A stretch of 39,315 nt of DNA from JBEKSX01 sp049516635 (GCA_049516635.1 JBEKSX010000013.1:1-39315); one strand, 5' to 3'. Shown: positions 15,685 to 23,314, counted from the stretch's first letter. The notes: a model not told the origin generated them from the sequence alone. Numbers and translations are program-made.

Positions 15685-17823
15685 CTACTTCACTAAAACC
15701 ATCTTCTTCATATCGGTAAAATCACCTGAACTAAGTTTGTAAATATACACTCCTGAAGCATATTTAGCGGCGTCCCACTGGATTTCATATGTACCGGGTA
15801 TGAGGTGTTGATTTACAAGAGTTGCAACTTCTCGGCCGAGGAGGTCGTAGATTGTTAATCGCATACCCATCCCCCTGTCCCCCTTCATAAGGGGGAAATC
15901 GGGAATGTCAAACTTAATCTTTGTTGATGGGTTGAAGGGGTTGGGATAATTTTGATATAATGAATAACTATGCGGGACGGATTCTGAGATTTTTTGAACA
16001 CCGATCAATTCCGATAACTGCCTGCGCCAGACACCATTACCGTACACTCCTGCAAAAACGTAGCTGCTATTGGTTGTCATTACAGGAATATAAAAATTAC
16101 TTAATCCTTCATTTTTTTGAACCCAGCTTGCACCATTATTTGTGCTGAAATAAACACCATCGGTATATGTACCGGCAAAAACATCAGTTCCGCTAGCAGC
16201 CAAAGACCAGACAATGGAATTAGCCGAAAGACCATTATTGACAGGAAACCATTGCACACCGTTGTTTGTGCTTGTATAGACACCATGCTGGTAAATACCT
16301 GCAAATATATTTGTAGTATTTACAGCCAGACAATTGACAGACGAAACACCCGGAAGCCCGTTGCTTAAGGATGACCAATTTGAACCGTTGTTAGTGCTTG
16401 AGTAAATACCGGTACCGGAAGTACCGGCAAAAACATTTGGCCCGTTAATTAAAATAGTATTAATAATGGAATTATATGGAATACCATTATTAATATCTGT
16501 CCAGTTCGAACCATTATCTGTGCTTAAATAAATACCCGCACCAAAAGTACCTACAAAGAGATTATTACCGCTTGTTGCTACACATGATGCATTATTATGA
16601 CCTAAAAAGCTACTGTTAAGACGGGTCCAGCTTGAGCCGTTATTTGTGCTCCAGTATATACCATAACCTGAAGCTACATATAAATTTGTACCGCTTACGG
16701 CAAATGATTCAATGCCTGCATAAGATGGGAGACCATTATTGGCAGAGTACCAGAAATCACCGTTATTAGTACTTAAATAAACGCCATTAGTTTGAGTGCC
16801 CGAATAAATATTTGCACCATTTATAGCCAGAGCGTTTACAAATACATTTCCTGAAAGACCATTATTAACAGAAACCCATCTTATCCCATTATTTGTAGAG
16901 AGATAAACACCATAATTCATTGTACCCGCAAAAATGTTTGTGCCGTACGCTGTGAAAGAATTTACAGAAGTGTTAACTGGTATACCGCTATTTACTGCAA
17001 TCCAACTTGTACCATTGTTGGAACTTAAGTATACCCCAAAAGAAGTTCCTGCAAAAATGTTTACACCGTTTACAATTAAAGAAACTACTGATGTATTATC
17101 CGCAAGTCCATTGTTAGAGGCATACCAGTTTGCGCCGTTGTCTGTGCTTACATAAACACCGCGCTGCCAAATGCCAGCAAAAATATTTGGTCCGTTCACA
17201 CATAGACAATATACTAAAGGATTACTAGGCAAACCATTGTTCGAGGATCTCCATAATCCCCCGTTATCAGTAGTAACATAAATACCATGACCTTGTGTAC
17301 TGGCAAATATGCTCGTTCCGTTTACAGCTAAGGAGTAAATACAATTAGTGCTTGGTAGACCGTTATTAACAGCCAACCAGCTTGTCCCGTTGTTTGTGCT
17401 TAAATAAATTCCGTGATAACCTATAGTACCCGCAAAAATATTCGTTCCGCTCGCTAATAATGAGTTGACAGATACGTTATCGGGGAGACCATTATTCACA
17501 GGTGTCCAGTTTGTACCATTGTTTGAGCTTAAATAAATACCATGTTTATTTATGCCCGCAAAAATATTTGTACCGTCCACTAAAAAAGACAACACGATAG
17601 AACTATCCGGAAGTCCGTTATTAACAGTAGCCCAGTTCTTACCATTGTTTGTGCTTAGATAAATTCCGTGATAATCATACGAACCAGCAAATATGTTTTG
17701 ACCATTACTTGCTACGCGATTGATTTGGATCGGGCTAATTCCGTTTGAAGCTTGTTCCCACTGTGAATTGATATGAAGTATAAAAACGAGGAGAAATAGA
17801 AGAGTAAATAATTTTGTTTTCAT
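15685..17823 (-). CDS. Secreted 14-repeat beta-propeller-like protein with T9SS sorting domain
   Basis: 712 residues. Signal peptide KLFTLLFLLVFILHINS, then about 14 tandem repeats of some 42 residues with consensus 'G.NIFAGT..GIYLSTNNG.SW..VNNGLP....V.SL'; the fourteenth is partial. Fourteen blades would fit two seven-bladed propellers of the sortilin/BNR kind. The T9SS sorting domain follows: NYPNPFNPSTKIKFDI, IYDLLGREVATLV, PGTYEIQWDA, SGVYIYKL, MKKMVLVK. Between its first two strands is a short insert, FPLMKGDRGMGM, encoded by a palindromic 'cccctgtcccccttcataaggggg' segment. Probably a surface-exposed or released protein; binding partner unknown. Confidence 0.88.
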   Translation of the reverse strand: MKTKLFTLLFLLVFILHINSQWEQASNGISPIQINRVASNGQNIFAGSYDYHGIYLSTNNGKNWATVNNGLPDSSIVLSFLVDGTNIFAGINKHGIYLSSNNGTNWTPVNNGLPDNVSVNSLLASGTNIFAGTIGYHGIYLSTNNGTSWLAVNNGLPSTNCIYSLAVNGTSIFASTQGHGIYVTTDNGGLWRSSNNGLPSNPLVYCLCVNGPNIFAGIWQRGVYVSTDNGANWYASNNGLADNTSVVSLIVNGVNIFAGTSFGVYLSSNNGTSWIAVNSGIPVNTSVNSFTAYGTNIFAGTMNYGVYLSTNNGIRWVSVNNGLSGNVFVNALAINGANIYSGTQTNGVYLSTNNGDFWYSANNGLPSYAGIESFAVSGTNLYVASGYGIYWSTNNGSSWTRLNSSFLGHNNASCVATSGNNLFVGTFGAGIYLSTDNGSNWTDINNGIPYNSIINTILINGPNVFAGTSGTGIYSSTNNGSNWSSLSNGLPGVSSVNCLAVNTTNIFAGIYQHGVYTSTNNGVQWFPVNNGLSANSIVWSLAASGTDVFAGTYTDGVYFSTNNGASWVQKNEGLSNFYIPVMTTNSSYVFAGVYGNGVWRRQLSELIGVQKISESVPHSYSLYQNYPNPFNPSTKIKFDIPDFPLMKGDRGMGMRLTIYDLLGREVATLVNQHLIPGTYEIQWDAAKYASGVYIYKLSSGDFTDMKKMVLVK

Positions 17824-18220
17824 ATTCCACCCTCTTATGGAATTAATTATACAGGTCTTGCCTGTACTAAATGATAATTAATTACAATATTATTAATATT
17901 GTAATATAAGTAACCTTTTATTAAAATACTATTATCATCTCCTTATTCTAATAATCAAAATAAATGTAATAAGATGTTAAATCATTTAAAAAACAATACT
18001 TATAATTTAAGATATTGTTATTTAAATATTTTAAGAAATCTTAATAGGGAATGGATTAATTGTTAATAAAATTCATAAATATTCTATATTATTTTGTCTA
18101 AAATATTATACATTAATTTTATAAATAATACATTGTTTCTCTTGATTATATAATTATAATAATACATAATTGTATGTAATTAATTAATTTTAAAACAACA
18201 ATAACTTAAAAGGGCTTAAA
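17824..18220. other. AT-rich divergent spacer with a 25-nt palindrome
   Basis: 397 bp between the minus-strand propeller gene and the interrupted ORF at 18221. Base composition is strongly AT. A perfect 25-nt palindrome (ATTACAATATTA-T-TAATATTGTAAT) lies at 17881-17905, 58 bp before the propeller gene start, where a repressor could bind. No gene is visible. Confidence 0.5.
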
Positions 18221-18583
18221 ATGAAAAAGATATTATCTTTATTCGTTTTATTATTCTCACTCTAGTTATTTTATTTTCTTTTCTCGAATACCTCTTCTTC
18301 AACTATTCCAATATCAAAGAGTACAGATTGCTGCGAAACTATTTGCATTTATTATGCGGATGGAAGTCCTGGTTATCCATGCGAGATAACCATAATCGAA
18401 CCGTCTCTTAGTTGTAGCACAAATATATACGGGTGCTGTACGATATGCGGTCTGGAGAGAGGTGTAACATATTATTATACTATTAGTTGTTGTCCAAATG
18501 AAGTAGGTCCACCCCCTTCATTCACTTGCAATAACGAAACAACTGAACACCATTGTATAACTGATCAAGAAAAGAGAAAATAA
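18221..18583 (+). pseudogene. Cys-rich secreted small protein with in-frame TAG in its signal peptide
   Basis: ATG at 18221 gives MKKILSLFVLLFSL, then TAG at 18263-18265. The same frame continues without another stop for about 105 codons to TAA at 18581-18583. After the TAG the frame continues hydrophobic (LFYFLFSN), completing a signal peptide, and then encodes a Cys-rich domain with 12 cysteines, including three CC pairs (TDCCETIC, YGCCTIC, ISCCPNE). An open, cysteine-rich frame after the stop argues that this is or recently was a real gene. Nonsense mutation, sequencing error, or read-through/recoding would all fit. I do not recognise the family. It is too short, and interrupted, to be found by simple ORF calling. 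Confidence 0.55.
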
Positions 18584-18739
18584 CTCCTCGCTTATTAAGA
18601 ATTTTCTTTTCAGTTTTAATCGCAGGGAACGTTAGAAGATTTGCTTCTTCGAGAGAGTATATTGTATCTTAAATTTTTCTTAAAAATACACGTTCGATCA
18701 CATACAGTACTCTGACGGGTACCATTACAATTTTAACAA

Positions 18740-18975
18740 TATCATTTCCTAGATTCAAAATTGCAAACTAAACAAAGTTTGTGAACATACACTTCACTTG
18801 CATATTTAAAACTATCCTACCCCATTTCGTACGTACCGGGTTTTAGCCGTTCGTTTACAAGTGTGGTAATTTTAAAGCCGAGGAGGTCGTAAACATTCAA
18901 GGTCACTAACTATACTATCCCTTTCCCTGCCTTCGGACAGCCAGCCTGCTTCAAGCCAGGGCAGGCTGCTAAGGG
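18740..18975 (-). pseudogene. Decayed T9SS C-terminal sorting domain
   Basis: Read on the minus strand, this encodes VTLNVYDLLGFKITTLVNER, then LKPGTYEMG, a TAG stop where Trp-Asp would be expected, then DSFKYASEVYVHKL. That parallels LTIYDLLGREVATLV...PGTYEIQWDA..YASGVYIYKL of the intact gene at 15685-17823. Upstream of it (about 18930-18978) is a worn copy of the palindromic element found at that place in the intact sorting domains. The body of the original gene is gone. It is therefore a remnant, probably of a duplicated T9SS cargo gene. Confidence 0.7.
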
Positions 18976-19152
18976 GACAAAAATTGTTTCTCTTATGAAA
19001 TTAAATAACGATTTTCTTCATTTTCCCCCTGCATATTTTTTTATACTAATGCATATTTTATTATGCATGTCATAATGTGTGTTTAAATCAAAATTTTTGT
19101 GTTATCGAAATAATTTAAATAAATTTACATAATTCAGATATCAAAAAACATG

Positions 19153-19180
19153 AAAAACAGCGTTTAAACGCTGTTTTTTT
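19153..19180. terminator. Perfect 26-nt palindrome with T-tail
   Basis: AAAAACAGCGTTT and its exact reverse complement form a perfect palindrome (19153-19178) followed by two more T, the shape of a bidirectional intrinsic terminator. It stands only 70 bp before the receiver gene, so an operator or leader attenuator is also possible. The half-site AAAAACAGCGTT also appears in the inverted repeat upstream of the kinase at 12230. Confidence 0.5.
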
Positions 19181-19182
19181 AT

Positions 19183-19198
19183 TGGCATAAGATTTGAG
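19183..19198 (+). promoter_or_regulatory. Weak sigma-54-like promoter
   Basis: TGGCA-N6-TTGA matches the -24/-12 pattern (TGGCA-N6-TTGC) except for the final base of the -12 element. It is about 50 bp before the ATG at 19248. An NtrC-type activator is encoded in the window, but the poor -12 makes this tentative. Confidence 0.25.
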
Positions 19199-19247
19199 CT
19201 ATTATATAGTAGTTGAAACAAAAACGAAAATAAAAGGAGAAAATAAA

Positions 19248-20426
19248 ATGATTACCGAAAAAATACTCGTAGTAGATGACGAACAAACAGTATGCGACAG
19301 CATAAAAAAGATCCTTTCACGCAAAGGATATACAGTAGAAAATACCCTCGATGCGGATGAAGCAGTAAAAAGAATGAAAGAGACACACTTCGACCTGGTG
19401 ATAACCGATATGATGATGCCGAAAACCAGCGGGATCGAGCTTCTTCAGCTTGTTAAGAAACATTACCCCGAATTGGAAGTAGTAATAATTACCGGATATG
19501 CATCCATCGAGACAGCAGTAAAAGCAACCAAATTGGGTGCTGCAGAATACCTTCCGAAGCCTTTTACACCGGACGAGCTTACGGATATAACACGCAAAGC
19601 ACTGGAGAAGAGGAAATTAAATTTTGGAAAGAAGGCAAAAGACCCCGAAAAAAAACAGATGAATGAGAGCGGCGCGGATCTTATAGACATTGATATGCCG
19701 TTCAGTGCAAGTGAAGTGGCACGGAGCACATCAAAAGAATTCGTCGATAAACTAACAAGATCCGATATCCCGCAATTCAAGAAAGTTCAAAAGAAGACTG
19801 AATACTGCTATTCCGGCAAACGCGAGTGCAGACGTCTGGTCCTTGAAGGAAAAGAATGTGTGGGTGAATGCCCGTTAGAGAAGAAAGCAAGGGAGAAAGC
19901 TGCAAAGAGTGTGAAGAAACCGATCATTCATACTAACGAGATCATAGACGTGGATATGCCGTTCAACCTTTCCGAAGTAGAAACCATAACGGGAAGCGAT
20001 TATATCAGTTGTTTAGATCGTTCTGAAATACCAAGAGCTGCTTTATACGGCAGGAACACGACCGCAAAGCACAATGTATTGGTGGTGGATGATGAGCCGA
20101 TAGTGTGCCACAGTCTGAGGAAAATACTTTCAAGACAAAGCTGTGCTGTAGAAGAAGCGTTCGATGTAGATGCCGCATTGCTTAAGATGAGACTGAACAA
20201 ATATGACCTGGTATTTCTCGACCTCAAGATGCCGAAATACAGCGGTATGGAAGTACTGGAATCGTTAAGAAGGTTATACCCAACGACCCCGGTAGTTATG
20301 ATAACAGGGTTTGCCTCTATTGAGACAGCAGTCGAAGCGACAAAGAAGGGTGCATTCCAGTTCATTCCGAAGCCCTTTACCCCCGAAGAGCTGAAGACAG
20401 TTACACAGGAAGCGCTTGCTGCATAA
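19248..20426 (+). CDS. Tandem-receiver regulator with duplicated linker motif and Cys cluster
   Basis: I place the start at ATG 19248 because AAGGAG lies at the right distance before it; an in-frame upstream start at 19194 is less likely. That gives 392 residues: receiver 1 (acceptor aspartate in LVITDMMMPKTSG, lysine in LPKPFTPDEL), a 150-residue linker, and receiver 2 (LVFLDLKMPKYSG, IPKPFTPEEL). The linker has two copies of a motif, IDIDMPFSASEVARSTSKEF...LTRSDIP and IDVDMPFNLSEVETITGSDY...LDRSEIP. Between them lies a cysteine group, YCYSGKREC...GKECVGEC (C-x6-C-x9-C-x3-C), that could bind a metal or Fe-S cluster. There is no DNA-binding domain. It may receive phosphate from one of the kinases nearby and act by protein contact. 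It ends in a clear terminator. Confidence 0.85.
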   Translation: MITEKILVVDDEQTVCDSIKKILSRKGYTVENTLDADEAVKRMKETHFDLVITDMMMPKTSGIELLQLVKKHYPELEVVIITGYASIETAVKATKLGAAEYLPKPFTPDELTDITRKALEKRKLNFGKKAKDPEKKQMNESGADLIDIDMPFSASEVARSTSKEFVDKLTRSDIPQFKKVQKKTEYCYSGKRECRRLVLEGKECVGECPLEKKAREKAAKSVKKPIIHTNEIIDVDMPFNLSEVETITGSDYISCLDRSEIPRAALYGRNTTAKHNVLVVDDEPIVCHSLRKILSRQSCAVEEAFDVDAALLKMRLNKYDLVFLDLKMPKYSGMEVLESLRRLYPTTPVVMITGFASIETAVEATKKGAFQFIPKPFTPEELKTVTQEALAA

Positions 20427-20448
20427 ATAAATATGCATCTTGAACTAT

Positions 20449-20490
20449 AAAGGGCAGGTTCTTAATAAATAAATAGAATCTGCCCTTTCT
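20449..20490 (+). terminator. Intrinsic terminator after the tandem-receiver gene
   Basis: AAAGGGCAGGTTCT pairs with AGAATCTGCCCTTT (one G-T pair), followed by TCTTCTTAT. It is 23 bp after the stop codon. Confidence 0.75.
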
Positions 20491-20610
20491 TCTTATATAC
20501 CGATCCGGACCCCATACCCTCCAATACCGCTAAAGCAATTAAGAAACAAACATTATAGGATAAATATTTTAGATTTGCAAAAAAAACATTTTTTAATTAT
20601 ATTGAATTAA

Positions 20611-20630
20611 GATAAAAAGGTCTTTTTATC
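20611..20630. promoter_or_regulatory. Inverted-repeat operator GATAAAAAGGTCTTTTTATC upstream of Rrf2 gene
   Basis: Two perfect 9-base arms (GATAAAAAG/CTTTTTATC) around two central bases, ending 10 bp before the ATG of the Rrf2-family gene. The position fits autoregulation by Rrf2 and control of the Hdr/Mvh genes behind it. No second copy was noticed elsewhere in the window. Confidence 0.55.
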
Positions 20631-20640
20631 AGAAAAACGT

Positions 20641-21090
20641 ATGTTATACTCTAAGTACTGTGAATATGTAATAAAAGCACTCTCTTACCTATCTTTATAC
20701 GGCAAAGGTGACAAGTACATCATGGTGAGGGAAATTTCCGAAAATACCAACATACCTTACTATTTTCTTTCCAAAATTTTTCAGGATCTGGCATCAAAGA
20801 ACTGGGTTACATCTAAAAAAGGGAAAAAGGGCGGATTTTCTATTTCAGTTGATCCCAATAAACTAACCCTTATGGACATTATCAGCTGGAGTGACGGTAT
20901 TCATAATTTCAGCAAATGCATTTTGGGAGATAAAGAGTGCGGTAGTGAATTTAAGTGCGAACTTCACAATAAATGCTCTTATTTAAGAAATGAGATAACA
21001 GACTTTTTCGATACTATGACCATAAAGGATGTTGCCGAGATAAACCGGCAGCATGCCTTTGCACATAAAAGTGACGTATTAAATAATTAA
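20641..21090 (+). CDS. Rrf2-family transcriptional regulator with putative Fe-S cysteines
   Basis: 149 residues, standard Rrf2/IscR length. The N-terminal MLYSKYCEYVIKALSYLSLY and winged-helix segment (REISENTNIPYYFLSKIFQDLASKNWVTSKKGKKGGF) are typical. The C-terminal part has cysteines in KCILGDKECGSEFKCELHNKC, enough to hold an Fe-S cluster as in IscR, NsrR or RsrR, so it probably senses redox, NO, O2 or iron status. It is the first gene of the plus-strand run that leads into the hydrogenase maturation protease and hdr/mvh genes, and an inverted repeat sits immediately upstream. No Shine-Dalgarno is visible. Confidence 0.88.
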   Translation: MLYSKYCEYVIKALSYLSLYGKGDKYIMVREISENTNIPYYFLSKIFQDLASKNWVTSKKGKKGGFSISVDPNKLTLMDIISWSDGIHNFSKCILGDKECGSEFKCELHNKCSYLRNEITDFFDTMTIKDVAEINRQHAFAHKSDVLNN

Positions 21091-21102
21091 TTCGGATATA
21101 AA

Positions 21103-21136
21103 AGCGTGTCTCGTTCCTTTGGGGGAAGTGCACGCT
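21103..21136 (+). promoter_or_regulatory. Leader hairpin before the protease gene
   Basis: AGCGTG (21103-21108) pairs with CACGCT (21131-21136), with a possible inner TTCC/GGAA pairing. It lies between the Rrf2 gene and the next start codon with no T-run. It may be a processing or translation element; role unproven. Confidence 0.3.
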
Positions 21137-21146
21137 GATACTGAAC

Positions 21147-21704
21147 ATGAAGACACTAATATTGGGAATGGGGAATACACTCTTGTGTGACGACGGTATT
21201 GGAATAATTATAAAGCGTTATATGGAAAAAAACCTTGACGCTTCCGATAACGTTGATTTCCGGGAAACCTCATGGGGCGGGTTCAAGATCATCGATCTGC
21301 TGAGAGGATACGATTATGCTGTGGTCATTGATTCTATCAAGACCGGAACAAAGCCGCAGGGATATATACACCATCTGAAACCCAATGACTTTCTTCCAAC
21401 CCTTCGTTTAAATTCTTACCATGATATCAATTTTATAACCGCCTTAAAGTTAGCCGAGACTTTTCATGCAAAAATGCCCGATGACATCGATATTTTTGCA
21501 ATTGAAGTTGAGAATACAGATATCATTATGGAAAATCTTGCTCCGGAGATATGGGATTCTATTAATAAGTGCTCGATGAAGGTAATGAATTTGCTATCTT
21601 CGAGGAATATTATAGAGGGCAGTTATAAAGATGGAAGATTTGCAGGTATCAGATCTGAAAAAGAATTGCAGGACCTATACATTGAGGAATACAATCTAAG
21701 TTGA
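21147..21704 (+). CDS. [NiFe]-hydrogenase maturation protease (HyaD/HoxW/FrcD family)
   Basis: 185 residues. The family signature LILGMGNTLLCDDGIG is followed by the Ni-binding and fold positions in RETSWGGFKIIDLLRGYDYAVVIDSIKTG and the histidine in LNSYHDINF. These endopeptidases remove the C-terminal tail of the [NiFe] large subunit after nickel insertion. The large subunit at 34520-35998 keeps such a tail (26 residues after DPCFGCATH), making it the natural substrate. The C-terminal about 25 residues (GSYKDGRFAGIRSEKELQDLY...) extend beyond the usual core. It begins 56 bp after the Rrf2 gene and precedes hdrC by 35 bp. Confidence 0.88.
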   Translation: MKTLILGMGNTLLCDDGIGIIIKRYMEKNLDASDNVDFRETSWGGFKIIDLLRGYDYAVVIDSIKTGTKPQGYIHHLKPNDFLPTLRLNSYHDINFITALKLAETFHAKMPDDIDIFAIEVENTDIIMENLAPEIWDSINKCSMKVMNLLSSRNIIEGSYKDGRFAGIRSEKELQDLYIEEYNLS

Positions 21705-21739
21705 TACTAAAGTATCGTAATAATTTACTATAGAATACA

Positions 21740-22423
21740 ATGAAAATCGAAAATATTAAAATACCGGGAAAACTTTCCAGAACAGAAGAGGACCTCAGGC
21801 AATCATTCCTGAAACAGCTTGAGACTGTTCCGAACAGTGAGAAGATAAAATCGTGTATACAATGCGGAACCTGTACGGGTTCATGCCCCGTCTCATATGC
21901 GATGGATATATCACCCCGCGAACTGATCGCATTATTCCGTGCAGGTGATATGGAAACACTGCTGAACAGCAAAGCGATCTGGGTGTGTGCGTCATGCTAT
22001 TCATGCCAGACCAGATGCCCGTCACTTATTAAAGTTACGGATATTATCTATGCACTCAAGAGACTGGCTATGGAAAAAGGAATCTATCCTCCGAAATTCC
22101 CGGTCCATTCTCTTTCCGAGACCTTCGTCAGCGTGATGAACCGTTTCGGAAGGCTCCATGAGCCGCTTCTCATGGTTGAATTTTTAATGAAAACAAATCC
22201 CACAAAGCTTTTCGGTTTGATGCCGCTGAGCCTAAGAATGGCTAAGAGAAGAAGAATTGCTTATATACCGAGCAGGATAAAAGATCTGCAGGGACTCAAA
22301 AAGATAATTAAAAAAGCAGAATTAATGGATGCCCCGCACGTTGCCGAAGAAGCACAGTACCTGAAAGGCGCTATCGGTTACGGTGCGGTTTCCAAAGAAA
22401 CAGTATTAGAATCTAAAAAATAA
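21740..22423 (+). CDS. hdrC: Heterodisulfide reductase subunit C (HdrC-like)
   Basis: 227 residues. Two [4Fe-4S] ferredoxin motifs: CIQCGTCTGSCP and CASCYSCQTRCP (about residues 38-95), followed by IKVTDIIYALKRLAMEKG as in HdrC, and a C-terminal region unique to this family. It relays electrons between HdrA and the non-cubane clusters of HdrB. The next gene encodes HdrB, 18 bp away. Bacteria without methanogenic CoM-S-S-CoB still use HdrABC with other partners, so the terminal acceptor here is unknown. Confidence 0.9.
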   Translation: MKIENIKIPGKLSRTEEDLRQSFLKQLETVPNSEKIKSCIQCGTCTGSCPVSYAMDISPRELIALFRAGDMETLLNSKAIWVCASCYSCQTRCPSLIKVTDIIYALKRLAMEKGIYPPKFPVHSLSETFVSVMNRFGRLHEPLLMVEFLMKTNPTKLFGLMPLSLRMAKRRRIAYIPSRIKDLQGLKKIIKKAELMDAPHVAEEAQYLKGAIGYGAVSKETVLESKK

Positions 22424-22441
22424 TTCTTAAGGAATAAACAA

Positions 22442-23314
22442 ATGGATTATACATATTATCCCGGATGTAGTTTAGAATCTGCCCACAGCAGTTACAGCGA
22501 TTCGGTTAAAAGTGTTTTCAAATATCTTGGCAGCAACCTGATAGAGCTTGAAGACTGGAATTGCTGCGGCGCAACTGCCTATATGTCGGTTAAGGAGACC
22601 ATGTCATTTGCAATCTCTGCCCGGAACCTGGCTCTGGCGGAGAAACACGATAGGGATGTGGTGGCTCCCTGCAGTGCCTGTTTTACGATACTCAGCAAAA
22701 CGAACAGGTACCTAAAAGAACTTCCGGAATTTCATGAAAAAGTCAATGAATGTCTGAAAGAGGGCGGTTTGACCTATAACCTTACGGTGAAAGTAAGACA
22801 CCCGCTTGAAGTACTCATAAATGATATTGGTCTTGAAACGATAAAAGCTAAAGTAAAACATCCCCTCGACGGATTGAAGATTGCAAATTACTACGGATGC
22901 CAGATAGTCAGGCCTGAAAAAGGCTTTGATGACAGGGAAAATCCCATGACCATGGATAATCTGTTCGAGGTACTCGGGGCAACCAATGTGTACTATCCAT
23001 TCAAAGTAAAATGCTGCGGAGGGATGCTGATGACCACTTATGAAGACGTAGCTCTGAAACTGTCCAAAGAGATAATCGCCTCGGCTGTGGAGAACGGAGC
23101 CGATTGTATTGTTACTACATGTCCGCTCTGCCAGATGAACCTCGAAGGTTATCAGGGCCTTATCAATAAGAAATACAACACGAATTACAATATGCCGATA
23201 TTATTTTTCACACAGGTGCTGGGACTGGCTTTCGGATTAAACGAAAAGGAACTGGGAATTGATAAGAACCTTACCGAGAGTATAAAATTTAACGGGTCAT
23301 TAATAAACAGATAA
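22442..23314 (+). CDS. hdrB: Heterodisulfide reductase subunit B (HdrB-like, two CCG domains)
   Basis: 290 residues, normal for HdrB. CCG domain 1: YYPGCSLESA ... WNCCGATAY ... PCSACF. CCG domain 2: NYYGCQIVRP ... VKCCGGMLM ... TTCPLCQMNL. The CX(n)CCGX(n)CXXC pattern in both halves binds the two non-cubane [4Fe-4S] clusters that cleave disulfides in methanogen HdrB. Both motifs are intact, so the protein is likely catalytic, reducing or forming an unknown disulfide or similar substrate. It is followed after 22 bp by the N-terminal half of HdrA, with Shine-Dalgarno AGGAG. Confidence 0.92.
   Translation: MDYTYYPGCSLESAHSSYSDSVKSVFKYLGSNLIELEDWNCCGATAYMSVKETMSFAISARNLALAEKHDRDVVAPCSACFTILSKTNRYLKELPEFHEKVNECLKEGGLTYNLTVKVRHPLEVLINDIGLETIKAKVKHPLDGLKIANYYGCQIVRPEKGFDDRENPMTMDNLFEVLGATNVYYPFKVKCCGGMLMTTYEDVALKLSKEIIASAVENGADCIVTTCPLCQMNLEGYQGLINKKYNTNYNMPILFFTQVLGLAFGLNEKELGIDKNLTESIKFNGSLINR

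Larger units (their letters stand above)
18584..19247. other. Degenerate spacer with gene remnant and regulatory elements
   Basis: 664 bp with no intact gene. It contains the decayed T9SS tail (18740-18975, minus strand), repeated TGCATATTTT words (about 19030-19060), ATTATG-N5-CATAAT (19060-19076), the perfect palindrome 19153-19178 and a sigma-54-like sequence just before the receiver gene. Confidence 0.5.

Noticed and set aside
19153..19178. Palindrome as the proven binding site for the NtrC-type regulator
   Set aside because: The A/T-flanked shape and T-tail equally fit an intrinsic terminator, and the nearby sigma-54-like sequence has a poor -12 element; kept only as a possibility.
19194..19247. 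Upstream start for the two-receiver protein
   Set aside because: The extra 18 residues precede the normal receiver N-terminus and the AAGGAG ribosome-binding site is correctly spaced for the ATG at 19248.
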